Shown: one piece after another, positions 1 to 6,222 of the stretch | Layout: each line of letters starts with the position of its first letter | Position numbering within the stretch: position 1 is the first letter of the stretch | NCBI GenBank assembly: GCA_023230755.1 | Contig: JALNWS010000137.1 | Coordinates: forward strand, 1 to 11,874 | Direction of reading: 5' to 3' | DNA: 11,874 bases | Source of the DNA: Azoarcus sp. | GTDB taxonomy: Bacteria > Pseudomonadota > Gammaproteobacteria > Burkholderiales > Rhodocyclaceae | The notes under the pieces: model-generated | The model's input: only the letters and a program-made list of their open reading frames with translations | Databases searched by the model: none | What the model was told of the DNA's origin: nothing | Translations under genes and position numbers: made by a program

Positions 1-698
1 CTGCCGCCGCCGAGAACGGGCACGCGCTCGTTGAGTTGTCCCTGTCCGATCCGGGTGACGGTCTCGGCCACTTGCCGTATGGGGACGCTGACGCCACGAC
101 TGAGCCGTGTCGCCAGGAGAATGCTGCCGATCATCACCAGCAGCACCGACCCCGCGCTGGTCAAGAGCAGGTCGTCACGCTGGCGCTGCAGCCGGCGCAG
201 CGAGATTTCCACCACCACACTGCCGAGAGGCTCTTCACCCAGCTGAGCGGCCACGCCAGGCGTGATGGCAGCAAACCCGTCGTCAAGCTCAAGGCGGCTG
301 GGCCGAATGGGCTCGATCAGACGCAGGGTCGGCCCCTTTACCAGACGCGTGGGGCCGTTCGCCGGGCTCGACGGCAAAGGGGGGAGCTGGCCGTCGAGCA
401 TGCCGCTGCGGGCGAGGGTTTCGCCGACGTTATTGACAATGCTGATGCCTGCGATGTCGTCTTCGGACAGGACTGCGCTGGTAATCTGCTGCAACGCATC
501 GCGGTTACCGGAGAACACCGCGTATTCGCTTGCCGCAGCCAATTGACGGGCAACGGCCCGGCCACGTGCGCTCAAGGCGTCATCGAGGTCGGCCAGGCGC
601 GAGCGAGTGGAGTATACGGTCAGGACCACTGCCAGCACGAGTACCGGCAGTATTGCTGCCAGCATCACCCGCGCACGAATACCCCAGCGCTTTATCAT
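1..698 (-). CDS. BarA-like membrane sensor histidine kinase, N-terminal part (runs off the left edge)
   Basis: Only the first 232 residues are in the window; the reading frame is open to the edge. Residues about 9-29 form a transmembrane helix and about 177-197 a second one. Between them lies a periplasmic domain of roughly 145 residues, containing SEYAVFSGN at 58-65. This corresponds in place and pattern to the periplasmic sensor domain of BarA-type kinases. After the second helix a HAMP linker begins (VPIRQVAETVTRIGQGQLNE, about 205-224). The DHp, ATPase and any receiver or Hpt domains would lie outside the window, so hybrid architecture is inferred, not seen. The ATG shares an ATGA overlap with the stop of the upstream binding-protein gene and has an AGGAGA ribosome site 10 bases before it, so translation is probably coupled. 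Its likely output partner is the divergent response regulator at 3779-4408. A diguanylate cyclase or other HAMP-containing protein is a less likely alternative. Confidence 0.85.
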   Translation of the reverse strand, partial: MIKRWGIRARVMLAAILPVLVLAVVLTVYSTRSRLADLDDALSARGRAVARQLAAASEYAVFSGNRDALQQITSAVLSEDDIAGISIVNNVGETLARSGMLDGQLPPLPSSPANGPTRLVKGPTLRLIEPIRPSRLELDDGFAAITPGVAAQLGEEPLGSVVVEISLRRLQRQRDDLLLTSAGSVLLVMIGSILLATRLSRGVSVPIRQVAETVTRIGQGQLNERVPVLGGG

Positions 699-1624
699 CT
701 GCCTGTGCTCTCCTGCCGGATCAGGGCCTCGGTCAACGCCTGGGCGCTTTCGAGCGGAATGCCAAGGGAGCGGGCGACGTTGGTGTTGACCGCGACCTCG
801 AATGCCTGCGGCGCCTGCGTCGGGGGAGGAGGGTGGCCGTCCAGCACGCGCAGGATCATGTCGGCCGTCTGGCGCCCGATCTGGGCCGGTGTCGAATACA
901 GGCCAAGCAGTGCGCCCGCACGCACGTAGGCCGCAGAAAAACCGAGCACTGGCGAACGATGGCGGTAGGCGGTCAGGAGCACATTCTGTACGGTATAGCC
1001 GTTGAAAATCCGGGCGTCAGGGGTCACGATCAGCACTGCCGGTTCGCGCAGTACCTTCTGCAGCGCGGGGAAAATTTCATGTTCGGAATTGACGGCAGTT
1101 TCTCTTACCTCGAACTGTGCGGCTCTTGCTGCATTCGTCAATTGGCGTTGCGTCGGCCCGGTTTCCGGTCCGGCGAGCAACGCGACGCGTCGCCAGTCGG
1201 GCAGCGCCAATTCTAGCAGTGCCACCTGGCGGGCTGCGGGCTGATCCAGCACGATCGAAAATGTATGGCCACGGCCGTTAGGGTTTGCCGGCAGACTATG
1301 CCACGCACGATCGGACAGCAGGCTGTAGATGACCGGCAGGGAAAGCTGGTGTCCGGCCACGACTTGTGCCGCATGGGCGCCAAGACTGACGACGACGTCC
1401 GCTTCTGCAAAGTCGGCCTTCCCGTTTGCTGAAATGTCGACCTCGTTGATCTGCAACGCCGGCTGCGGAGTTTTAAGCGCATCCCTGATCGCTGCAAGCG
1501 CTTCGCGATGGGTGTCATCTGCCGTGCGCATGACGACAGTAATCTGGCCTCCCGCACATGTCTGCCCGCATCCCACTATCAGCGCGATGGCAAACAGCCA
1601 GGGCAGGATGCCGGACGGTCGCAT
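695..1624 (-). CDS. Periplasmic substrate-binding protein of the ABC_sub_bind family, probable lipoprotein, no ABC partner genes
   Basis: The product has 309 residues. The N-terminus is a signal sequence with a lipobox-like IVGC ending at Cys19, so the mature protein may be lipid-anchored. A conventional signal peptidase site near CAGG is an alternative. The rest has the two-lobed pattern of ABC_sub_bind proteins: a first lobe with VVVSLGAHAAQVVAG and PVIYSLLSD (about 76-105), a second lobe with VALLAGPETGPTQRQL (about 146-161), then SPVLGFSAAYVRAGALLGLY, GRQTADMILRVLDG and a typical C-terminal VNTNVARSLGIPL. The family usually delivers a small organic ligand to an ABC importer, but no permease or ATPase gene is adjacent. 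The gene starts 6 bases after the receptor stop, with GGAG about 12 bases upstream lying inside the receptor gene. It ends in an ATGA overlap with the sensor kinase. This suggests it presents a ligand to the kinase, as TorT does to TorS; that role is inference. Confidence 0.85.
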   Translation of the reverse strand: MRPSGILPWLFAIALIVGCGQTCAGGQITVVMRTADDTHREALAAIRDALKTPQPALQINEVDISANGKADFAEADVVVSLGAHAAQVVAGHQLSLPVIYSLLSDRAWHSLPANPNGRGHTFSIVLDQPAARQVALLELALPDWRRVALLAGPETGPTQRQLTNAARAAQFEVRETAVNSEHEIFPALQKVLREPAVLIVTPDARIFNGYTVQNVLLTAYRHRSPVLGFSAAYVRAGALLGLYSTPAQIGRQTADMILRVLDGHPPPPTQAPQAFEVAVNTNVARSLGIPLESAQALTEALIRQESTGR

Positions 1625-1630
1625 CGGGGA

Positions 1631-3610
1631 TCAGAACTCCACGCGCAGACTTGCGTGCGAGACAGGCCCCGATTTCTGGTCGGGCAGATAGTCTGCGTCA
1701 TGAGGCCCGGCATTTGACACAGTGATTGCAAACTCGTTGCGGGTCGGGCCGAGCTGGAAGCGATAGGCGAGCCGGACGTCGGTCCGGTAACTGGCCGGCA
1801 ACTGATCCGATTCGCTGCGGTACCAGGACATGCTTCCGGTGCGGTGGTGATTGGCGCTGAGCGTCCATCGCGGTGTCGGACTCCAGGCAGCCAGCACCGA
1901 CCAGCTGGCACGCGGCGCCGAGCGCACATACCTGTCGCTATCGCTGTCGATATCGAGCCGGCTGTAGTTGATGCCGAGCCAGGTTCTTGCGGCTGGACGC
2001 CAGAGCACTGCGAGTTCCGCCCCGCGCACGGTAGCGCGCCCCAGGTTTTTTGCCTTGCTGGCCTCAAGTGCGGTGTTGAGCGGGCTGTCGGTACTCCTGA
2101 ACTGGATCAGGTCGTCCGTCCTTTCCTCGAACAGCCGGAGGTCGACGCTTGTCCTGATTGCGTTGAACTCTCCAAGATAGCCAAGTTCGCGAAACCGCAT
2201 GCGTTCCGCCTCGATATCCGGCGCAGGCTGAAAGGTGTGACGCAACAAGGTGTTCGTCACCGCTTCGCTGAAGCGCATGTCCGCATAGCGCTCGAACAGT
2301 ACCGGGTTGCGGTACGCCTTGCCTGCTGCAACCCGCAGGGTCTGTCCGCCGCCGAGGCGATAGTTGATGCCCACGCGGGGGGAAATCTGAATGTCATCGG
2401 CGCTGCTGCGCTCGGCCATCGCGCCAAGGTTGGCGAGAATGTCCGGGGTGATACGCCATTCAAGGTTTCCGAAGAGCCGGGTCGAGCGATATGAAAGTGC
2501 ATCGCTGCGGGCAAAAATGCCGGGACTGACGACCTTGTCTTCACGGTAACCCATTCCCCACAATGTACGGATGTCGTGCTTGAGATTTACAGTGTGCTCG
2601 AGTTCGATGTCATCGCGCGTGATATCGTTGTCATAGATGATATCAACATGCGCAAGTGGCGGGAATAGCTTCAGCAACGGCACGTCTGCAGCGGTCAGGG
2701 TGTAGGCGTCGCGAGCAGATTCTTCCTGGTGCGAGTAGCTGATGTTCAGTTCGTCGCCGTCGGCCTGTTGCCAGCTCCAGCGCATCTGGCCAAAGCTGAG
2801 CGTGCTGCGCTGGGTTCGAACCGGATCGGTCGTGGCGGGCTCGGTGTTGCCGATTTGCTCACGCAGCCTGATTGTTCCCGCCTGCAACTCAAGGCGCTGG
2901 TTCAGTGTCAGCTGAAACTCGGCGCGCAGCTCGGCCTTCTGCCTGCGATAGCTGTCAGCGAGTCCGGGCAGGCCCCTGTCCTGCGCCTCGCCAGCGTTCA
3001 AACGTATTGCAAGAACGTCCGTTGCGTAACCCAGACTGGCGTTCCGGTCCCTTATGCCGTTTTCACCCTGATCGATGCGCAGACGCATGCGTGGGGTTTC
3101 CGCTGCTGTGCGGGTGATGATGTTGACCGTGCCCATGAAGGCCTGGCTGCCGTAGGCCACGGTATTGGTGCCGCGGAACACCTCGATGCGGTCGATATCG
3201 TCGATATCGACTGACAGCTTCTGCCACTCGATGCCACTCGTGACGTAGGGCGTGTAAGCCGAACGCCCGTCGACGCGGACCAGCATGCGGCGCGGTGCGT
3301 TATCGGCGAGTCCGTGGTACGTTGTGACTGGCTGATGGCCATTGATTGCGCCGACCTGAAAGCCGGGAACGAGGAGGAGCAGTTCCGGGATTGAGCGCGC
3401 ACCGGACGCACGGATCATGTCGCTGTCAATGACTGTCACTGCACCAGGTGCGTCTCGCGTCGGCTGCGAAAGACGGGAGGCCGACAGGATGACCGGAAGT
3501 TCTCCAAGGAAATTCGGTTCGAATGTCTCGCGATCAATCGCTTGAGCGGGCATCATTCTTATGATTAGCGGGACGACCAGCATCGCTCTCAGAAGGCTTC
3601 GCACTTTCAT
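1631..3610 (-). CDS. TonB-dependent outer-membrane receptor
   Basis: The product has 659 residues from the ATG at 3610. A signal peptide ends at about PAQA (21-24). The segment ELPVILSASR (37-46) is in TonB-box position. The plug domain covers about 50-170, with APGAVTVIDSDMIRASGA, IPELLLLVPGFQVG, VRVDGRSAY and the conserved end IDRIEVFRGTN / FMGTVNIITR. The remaining residues, about 175-659, are a beta-barrel of alternating strands that ends in SLRVEF with the terminal Phe expected for outer-membrane assembly. Length fits the smaller vitamin/siderophore/copper-type receptors, but the ligand cannot be told from sequence. It is the first gene of a minus-strand operon with the binding protein (6-base gap) and sensor kinase. 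The frame stays open upstream to 4153, but that part would overlap the divergent regulator and would put the signal peptide internally, so I reject it. No strong ribosome site is visible before the ATG. Confidence 0.93.
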   Translation of the reverse strand: MKVRSLLRAMLVVPLIIRMMPAQAIDRETFEPNFLGELPVILSASRLSQPTRDAPGAVTVIDSDMIRASGARSIPELLLLVPGFQVGAINGHQPVTTYHGLADNAPRRMLVRVDGRSAYTPYVTSGIEWQKLSVDIDDIDRIEVFRGTNTVAYGSQAFMGTVNIITRTAAETPRMRLRIDQGENGIRDRNASLGYATDVLAIRLNAGEAQDRGLPGLADSYRRQKAELRAEFQLTLNQRLELQAGTIRLREQIGNTEPATTDPVRTQRSTLSFGQMRWSWQQADGDELNISYSHQEESARDAYTLTAADVPLLKLFPPLAHVDIIYDNDITRDDIELEHTVNLKHDIRTLWGMGYREDKVVSPGIFARSDALSYRSTRLFGNLEWRITPDILANLGAMAERSSADDIQISPRVGINYRLGGGQTLRVAAGKAYRNPVLFERYADMRFSEAVTNTLLRHTFQPAPDIEAERMRFRELGYLGEFNAIRTSVDLRLFEERTDDLIQFRSTDSPLNTALEASKAKNLGRATVRGAELAVLWRPAARTWLGINYSRLDIDSDSDRYVRSAPRASWSVLAAWSPTPRWTLSANHHRTGSMSWYRSESDQLPASYRTDVRLAYRFQLGPTRNEFAITVSNAGPHDADYLPDQKSGPVSHASLRVEF

Positions 3611-3637
3611 TATCCGGATATTATGACTTTCGTCGTG

Positions 3638-3653
3638 GTGCCCAGAGGGGCAC
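3638..3653. promoter_or_regulatory. Perfect inverted repeat, candidate operator or 5' UTR hairpin before the receptor gene
   Basis: GTGCCC and GGGCAC are separated by four bases (AGAG on the plus strand). The repeat lies 28 bases before the receptor ATG on the minus strand. As DNA it could bind a dimeric regulator. As RNA it would form a short GC-rich hairpin in the receptor leader. Only the symmetry is seen; function is inferred. Confidence 0.4.
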
Positions 3654-3680
3654 AAGATGACCAGACTGAATTCTTGCCAC

Positions 3681-3706
3681 TTTTCGTTTTCTCCGATAGA
3701 CGAAAA
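3681..3706. promoter_or_regulatory. Perfect inverted repeat TTTTCGT-N12-ACGAAAA, candidate regulator binding site
   Basis: Two 7-base arms (3681-3687 and 3700-3706) are separated by 12 bases. The 19-base centre-to-centre spacing puts the arms about two helical turns apart, on the same DNA face, as expected for a dimeric LuxR-type response regulator. The site lies just upstream of the predicted -10 of the regulator gene. It could therefore serve autoregulation, activation of the receptor operon, or both. The role is inferred. Confidence 0.4.
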
Positions 3707-3725
3707 ACCAATGACAACGCCGCTG

Positions 3726-3734
3726 TGATATGCT
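3726..3734 (+). promoter_or_regulatory. Possible extended -10 promoter for the response regulator gene
   Basis: TGATATGCT matches the extended -10 form TGn followed by a 4/6 match to TATAAT. ATGACA at 3711-3716 resembles a -35 box, but the spacer is only 12 bases, so it is not a standard pair. The predicted start of transcription would be near 3741, about 38 bases before the GTG start codon. Confidence 0.25.
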
Positions 3735-3768
3735 CGGCGCATCTTCCGCCTCGATGAAAATGATTTAT

Positions 3769-3772
3769 GGAG
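3769..3772 (+). promoter_or_regulatory. Shine-Dalgarno sequence that selects the GTG start at 3779
   Basis: GGAG is followed by a 6-base spacer (CCCTTT) and GTG. The alternative in-frame ATG at 3767 lies directly on this motif and has no comparable ribosome site of its own. Confidence 0.55.
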
Positions 3773-3778
3773 CCCTTT

Positions 3779-4408
3779 GTGATCAAGATACTCATCGTTG
3801 AGGATCACGCGCTTGTGCGTGAGGCCGTCGCGCAGACGCTTTCGCGTCTTCAGGAAGGGGTTGTGTGCGTCGAGGCCAAGGGGGCCGACGACGCCCTCGC
3901 GAAGCTGGAAGGCTCGTCGGACTGGGACTTGGCAGTCATCGACCTGATGCTGCCGGACATGAATGGATTCTCGTTGCTGGCGGTCCTCGCCAAGCGCTTC
4001 CCGGATGTACCTGCCATCGTTGTCTCGGCAATGGACGACGAGGCTTCGGTCAGGCGTGCCATCAAGGGTGGCGCCTCCGGCTTCGTGTCCAAATCCAGTT
4101 CCGGTGAAGAGATGCTGCAGGCGGTCAGGGTGGTGCTCGCCGGTGGCGTGCATACGCCCGAGACCACGGATCGCGCCCCCGGACGCCGGTCAGGCGCGCC
4201 GGTCAGTGAGCGTTTTGGGCTGACCGCTGCACAGACTCGTGTGCTCGAATTGCTTGCCCAGGGCAAGACCAACCGCGAGATTGCGGATCTCCTCGGACTT
4301 TCGGAAGGCACGGTCAAGGTCCATATGTCGGCGATTTTCCGCGCATTGGGCGTCTCCAACCGTGCGCAGGCACTGGTGGTCATCTCGCGCCACGGCACCC
4401 GTCTCTGA
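3779..4408 (+). CDS. NarL/FixJ-type response regulator (receiver plus LuxR-type HTH)
   Basis: From the GTG at 3779 the protein has 209 residues and begins with the typical IKILIVEDH. The receiver domain (about 1-118) has the acidic pair E8/D9, the phosphoacceptor D55 in VIDLMLPDMNG, S83 in VVSA and the conserved K105 in FVSKSS, so it should be phosphorylatable. After a short linker rich in Pro, Arg and Gly, a GerE/LuxR-type helix-turn-helix covers about 148-200 (LTAAQTRVLELLAQGKTNRE, then IADLLGLSEGTVKVH). It is transcribed divergently from the receptor / binding-protein / sensor-kinase operon. It is therefore the likely partner of that kinase and a likely regulator of the shared spacer. An ATG at 3767 would add four residues, but the GTG has the better ribosome site. 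Pairing with the kinase is inferred from position only. Confidence 0.92.
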   Translation: MIKILIVEDHALVREAVAQTLSRLQEGVVCVEAKGADDALAKLEGSSDWDLAVIDLMLPDMNGFSLLAVLAKRFPDVPAIVVSAMDDEASVRRAIKGGASGFVSKSSSGEEMLQAVRVVLAGGVHTPETTDRAPGRRSGAPVSERFGLTAAQTRVLELLAQGKTNREIADLLGLSEGTVKVHMSAIFRALGVSNRAQALVVISRHGTRL

Positions 4409-4455
4409 GTCGCTGCGTTCGAGTACGCCGTGTGTGAAACATCATGCGCTGCCGT

Positions 4456-4503
4456 GCGTGTCTGATTGCCGCGCAGCTCCGTGACCGAGGCGCGGCGGCA
4501 CGC
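4456..4503. terminator. Nested inverted repeat between convergent genes, possible bidirectional terminator
   Basis: An inner perfect 7-base stem, GCCGCGC (4468-4474) with GCGCGGC (4490-4496), is enclosed by an outer 5-base stem, GCGTG (4456-4460) with CACGC (4499-4503). The element lies in the 113-base gap between the ends of the converging regulator and ParA-like genes, where a shared terminator is expected. No T-run follows directly on either strand, so an intrinsic terminator is not certain. I see nothing else in the gap. Confidence 0.35.
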
Positions 4504-4521
4504 AGCAGATCATGGTTTTGT

Positions 4522-5229
4522 TCAGTGCGGGCGGCGTGATGTCACATTGAGCCGCATCGGCATTTCCGCTGGCGGCAGTCGTTCTCCTGCCCCGCTTTCA
4601 CCCCGAAGCTCGCAGGCACCACCAACGTCGATCTCGAGCACTTCAAGGACCTGGCGTGCCACTGCGCGACAGGCGTTGGCCAAGGGCGTGGGGAGTTGGT
4701 CGGGCACCTTCTTTTGCAGCAGCAACTTGGAAGCAGAGAGTGCGCCCACCGGATTCAGGATGCGGTGGCGATACGCGTTCATCAGGTGTGCCACGTTGCG
4801 GTCGGCGGCGTCACGCTGCCAGGCGTTGCTCGGCCACTGTGAGGGCACGGCGTAGGCGCGGGGAAACATCTCCAGATCGCGGATGACGGTACGGATGTCC
4901 TCGTGTGATTCGCGAAATGGCAGCAACACGATGTCGGACAGCGCGTAGAGCTTGCGGTCCATCTCGGTGCGGTTACCGCCGCCGTCAATGATCCCGATCC
5001 AGTCGTCGAGCATGCGCAGCTTGTCGACGACCTTGGTCAGCGCATCGCGGGTGCGGGCGTCGGCCGTGATATAGCGTCTCCCTTCGGGGGAGAGCGGCTC
5101 GCGGGATGTGTCGGTCAGCACGCAGGCGGAGCGATGTCCGAGCAGTCCGAGTCCCTGACACAACATGTGCGAGAGAGTCGTCTTGCCGGTGCCGCCCTTG
5201 TTGCCGATCACGCAGATGATCTCAGCCAT
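4522..5229 (-). CDS. Orphan ParA/MinD-like P-loop ATPase
   Basis: The product has 235 residues and starts with an ATG that has GAGGAA seven bases upstream. The N-terminus MAEIICVIGNKGGTGKTTLS carries the deviant Walker A motif of the ParA/MinD/SIMIBI class: signature lysine K11 and P-loop lysine K16. The usual DxDPQ after strand 2 is replaced by LTDTSREP (38-45). The usual switch II DTPP/DCPP is replaced by IIDGGGN (80-86, D82). LSDIVLLPFRES (97-108) fits the next strand. The last 35 residues are Gly/Glu/Arg-rich and look non-conserved. Such ATPases position DNA or protein cargo, or drive a membrane cycle. No ParB, MinE or other partner is adjacent, so the cargo is unknown. The nearest same-strand neighbour upstream is a membrane methyltransferase, 98 bases away, and a functional link is not shown. 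The fold assignment is firm; the role is open. Confidence 0.88.
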   Translation of the reverse strand: MAEIICVIGNKGGTGKTTLSHMLCQGLGLLGHRSACVLTDTSREPLSPEGRRYITADARTRDALTKVVDKLRMLDDWIGIIDGGGNRTEMDRKLYALSDIVLLPFRESHEDIRTVIRDLEMFPRAYAVPSQWPSNAWQRDAADRNVAHLMNAYRHRILNPVGALSASKLLLQKKVPDQLPTPLANACRAVARQVLEVLEIDVGGACELRGESGAGERLPPAEMPMRLNVTSRRPH

Positions 5230-5327
5230 GAATCCATTCCTCAGCTCAAGGCAAGGGGTTGCCGTACGCTCGCATTATTTCGCGTTTGCAAGCAAAGGCA
5301 GGCGTGAAAAAGCGGCGTTTCGTCAGG

Positions 5328-6083
5328 CTAATTCGGCGCTTTCGTCGGGGGGATGCGATAGACGAGCAGTCGAGTCCTGCGGCGATCGTCTACTTCGACG
5401 ACGCGCTCTGGGTCATGACCCGGAATCGCGAAGCTGTTGCTGACCAGCATGCTGCCTGCAGGCATTTCCCGGCTTGCCTTCTGCCACACTGCGGACATCG
5501 GCACCGGGGAGAGGAAAGCATACACCACGTCCTGCCCCTGCCACGAGCGTGCAAAGAAGTCGCCGCGGCACCATTCGAGGTTGGCAATGCCCCGGCCCAG
5601 CACCCAGCCCATGGCCCAGGGCGCAGGAGCACTCTCGATTCCAGTGAAATGACTGTCCGGGCGCAGGCGCGCGAGCATTCGCAGCAGCGACCCGGTGCCG
5701 CTGCCAATGTCCATTACCTGCTGCGGGCGGTCTGTGGGCAGCAGGTCGGCGAACGCGGCGGCAGTCTTGCTGTTGCTCAGGTAGAGCGGTACCTGGGTGC
5801 GAAAGCTGCTCCAGTAGATCAGCGCGAGCAAGGTAAAGGCTGCCAGATACCACGCCGGGGCGAGATCAATGCGCAGGGTGAGGACGGCCAGCGGTGTGAA
5901 CGCGAGATGGATGGGTAGCCACCAGCGCGCACTGCGCAGCAGCGCTGCGCACAATGTGGCGCCAAGCGCCTGAACGAGGGTCAGCGGCCACAGGCCAGAT
6001 GGAAGCAGACCTGCGCGGCCAAGCAGATAGGCGATCAGCCAGCCCGCGATCTGAGCGACGAGAGCTTTGAGGGCAGGGGGCAT
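5328..6083 (-). CDS. Membrane-anchored class I SAM-dependent methyltransferase, FAM173/ATPSCKMT-like
   Basis: The product has 251 residues. The first about 92 are hydrophobic and form probably four membrane segments (roughly 6-24, 33-49, 54-71, 75-92). The C-terminal half is a Rossmann-type methyltransferase: motif I VMDIGSGTG at 123-131, an acidic residue for the SAM ribose at E150 (FTGIES), and GDFF at 174-177 in the next conserved position. Several features line up with the FAM173 / ATP-synthase-c lysine methyltransferase pattern. These are VPLYLSNS just before motif I, FLSPVPM at 190-196, and MPAGSMLVSNSFAIPG at 207-222. In human FAM173 proteins these match VPYVPAS, FLAP and LPAGARVVS. 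The aspartate of the usual GSGDG is threonine here. The substrate is unknown, and a membrane protein is plausible. No good ribosome site is visible before the ATG. The methyltransferase fold is confident; the FAM173 relationship comes from recalled motifs. Confidence 0.85.
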   Translation of the reverse strand: MPPALKALVAQIAGWLIAYLLGRAGLLPSGLWPLTLVQALGATLCAALLRSARWWLPIHLAFTPLAVLTLRIDLAPAWYLAAFTLLALIYWSSFRTQVPLYLSNSKTAAAFADLLPTDRPQQVMDIGSGTGSLLRMLARLRPDSHFTGIESAPAPWAMGWVLGRGIANLEWCRGDFFARSWQGQDVVYAFLSPVPMSAVWQKASREMPAGSMLVSNSFAIPGHDPERVVEVDDRRRTRLLVYRIPPTKAPN

Positions 6084-6123
6084 GGGGCGCTGCGCAATGA
6101 AGGGTGGACGGCATCATAGCGAA

Positions 6124-6152
6124 GAGGCCGGGGATGCGCGAAGCCCGGCCTC
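6124..6152 (-). terminator. Strong GC-rich hairpin downstream of the indolepyruvate oxidoreductase gene
   Basis: A perfect 9-base stem (GAGGCCGGG at 6124-6132 with CCCGGCCTC at 6144-6152) has an 11-base loop. It starts about 70 bases beyond the oxidoreductase stop, in the 139-base gap before the methyltransferase gene on the same strand. The stem is strong, but only a poor T-rich tail (TTCGCTATG) follows on the minus strand. It may be a weak intrinsic terminator, or a 3' end-stabilising hairpin that lowers read-through into the methyltransferase. Confidence 0.45.
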
Positions 6153-6222
6153 GCCGGCCTGAATGGTGAGCGCCGGTTCCGTCCCCGTGGTGGCGGCGCG
6201 CGGTCCTCGCCTCGGGGCGGGC

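Larger units (their letters stand above)
3611..3778. promoter_or_regulatory. Divergent intergenic control region between the receptor operon and the response regulator gene
   Basis: This 168-base spacer must contain the promoters of both divergent units. It is visibly more AT-rich than the surrounding genes. It holds two perfect inverted repeats (listed separately) and a weak extended -10 for the plus-strand gene. TTTCGT occurs at 3628-3633 and 3682-3687, and inverted as ACGAAA at 3700-3705, so it could be a regulator half-site. I found no convincing -35/-10 pair for the receptor operon. No sigma-54 type GG/GC pair was found by eye. Confidence 0.6.

Noticed and set aside
36..929. Long plus-strand open frame over the sensor kinase and binding-protein genes
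   Set aside because: It is antisense to two genes with clear family motifs. Its translation has no recognisable domain, is rich in Arg, Gln, His and Ala, and has no sensible ribosome site. GC-rich DNA produces such frames.
530..1216. Plus-strand open frame opposite the binding-protein gene
   Set aside because: It is entirely antisense to a well-supported gene, overlaps another antisense frame, and has no motif.
3611..4153. N-terminal extension of the receptor reading frame
   Set aside because: It would run antisense through half of the response regulator and place a good signal peptide (ending PAQA) in the middle of the protein. The ATG at 3610 is the sensible start.
5230..5327. Promoter search in front of the ParA-like gene
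   Set aside because: AATAAT-like and TTGC-containing stretches are present, but no pair with acceptable spacing and match was found, so I do not report a promoter.
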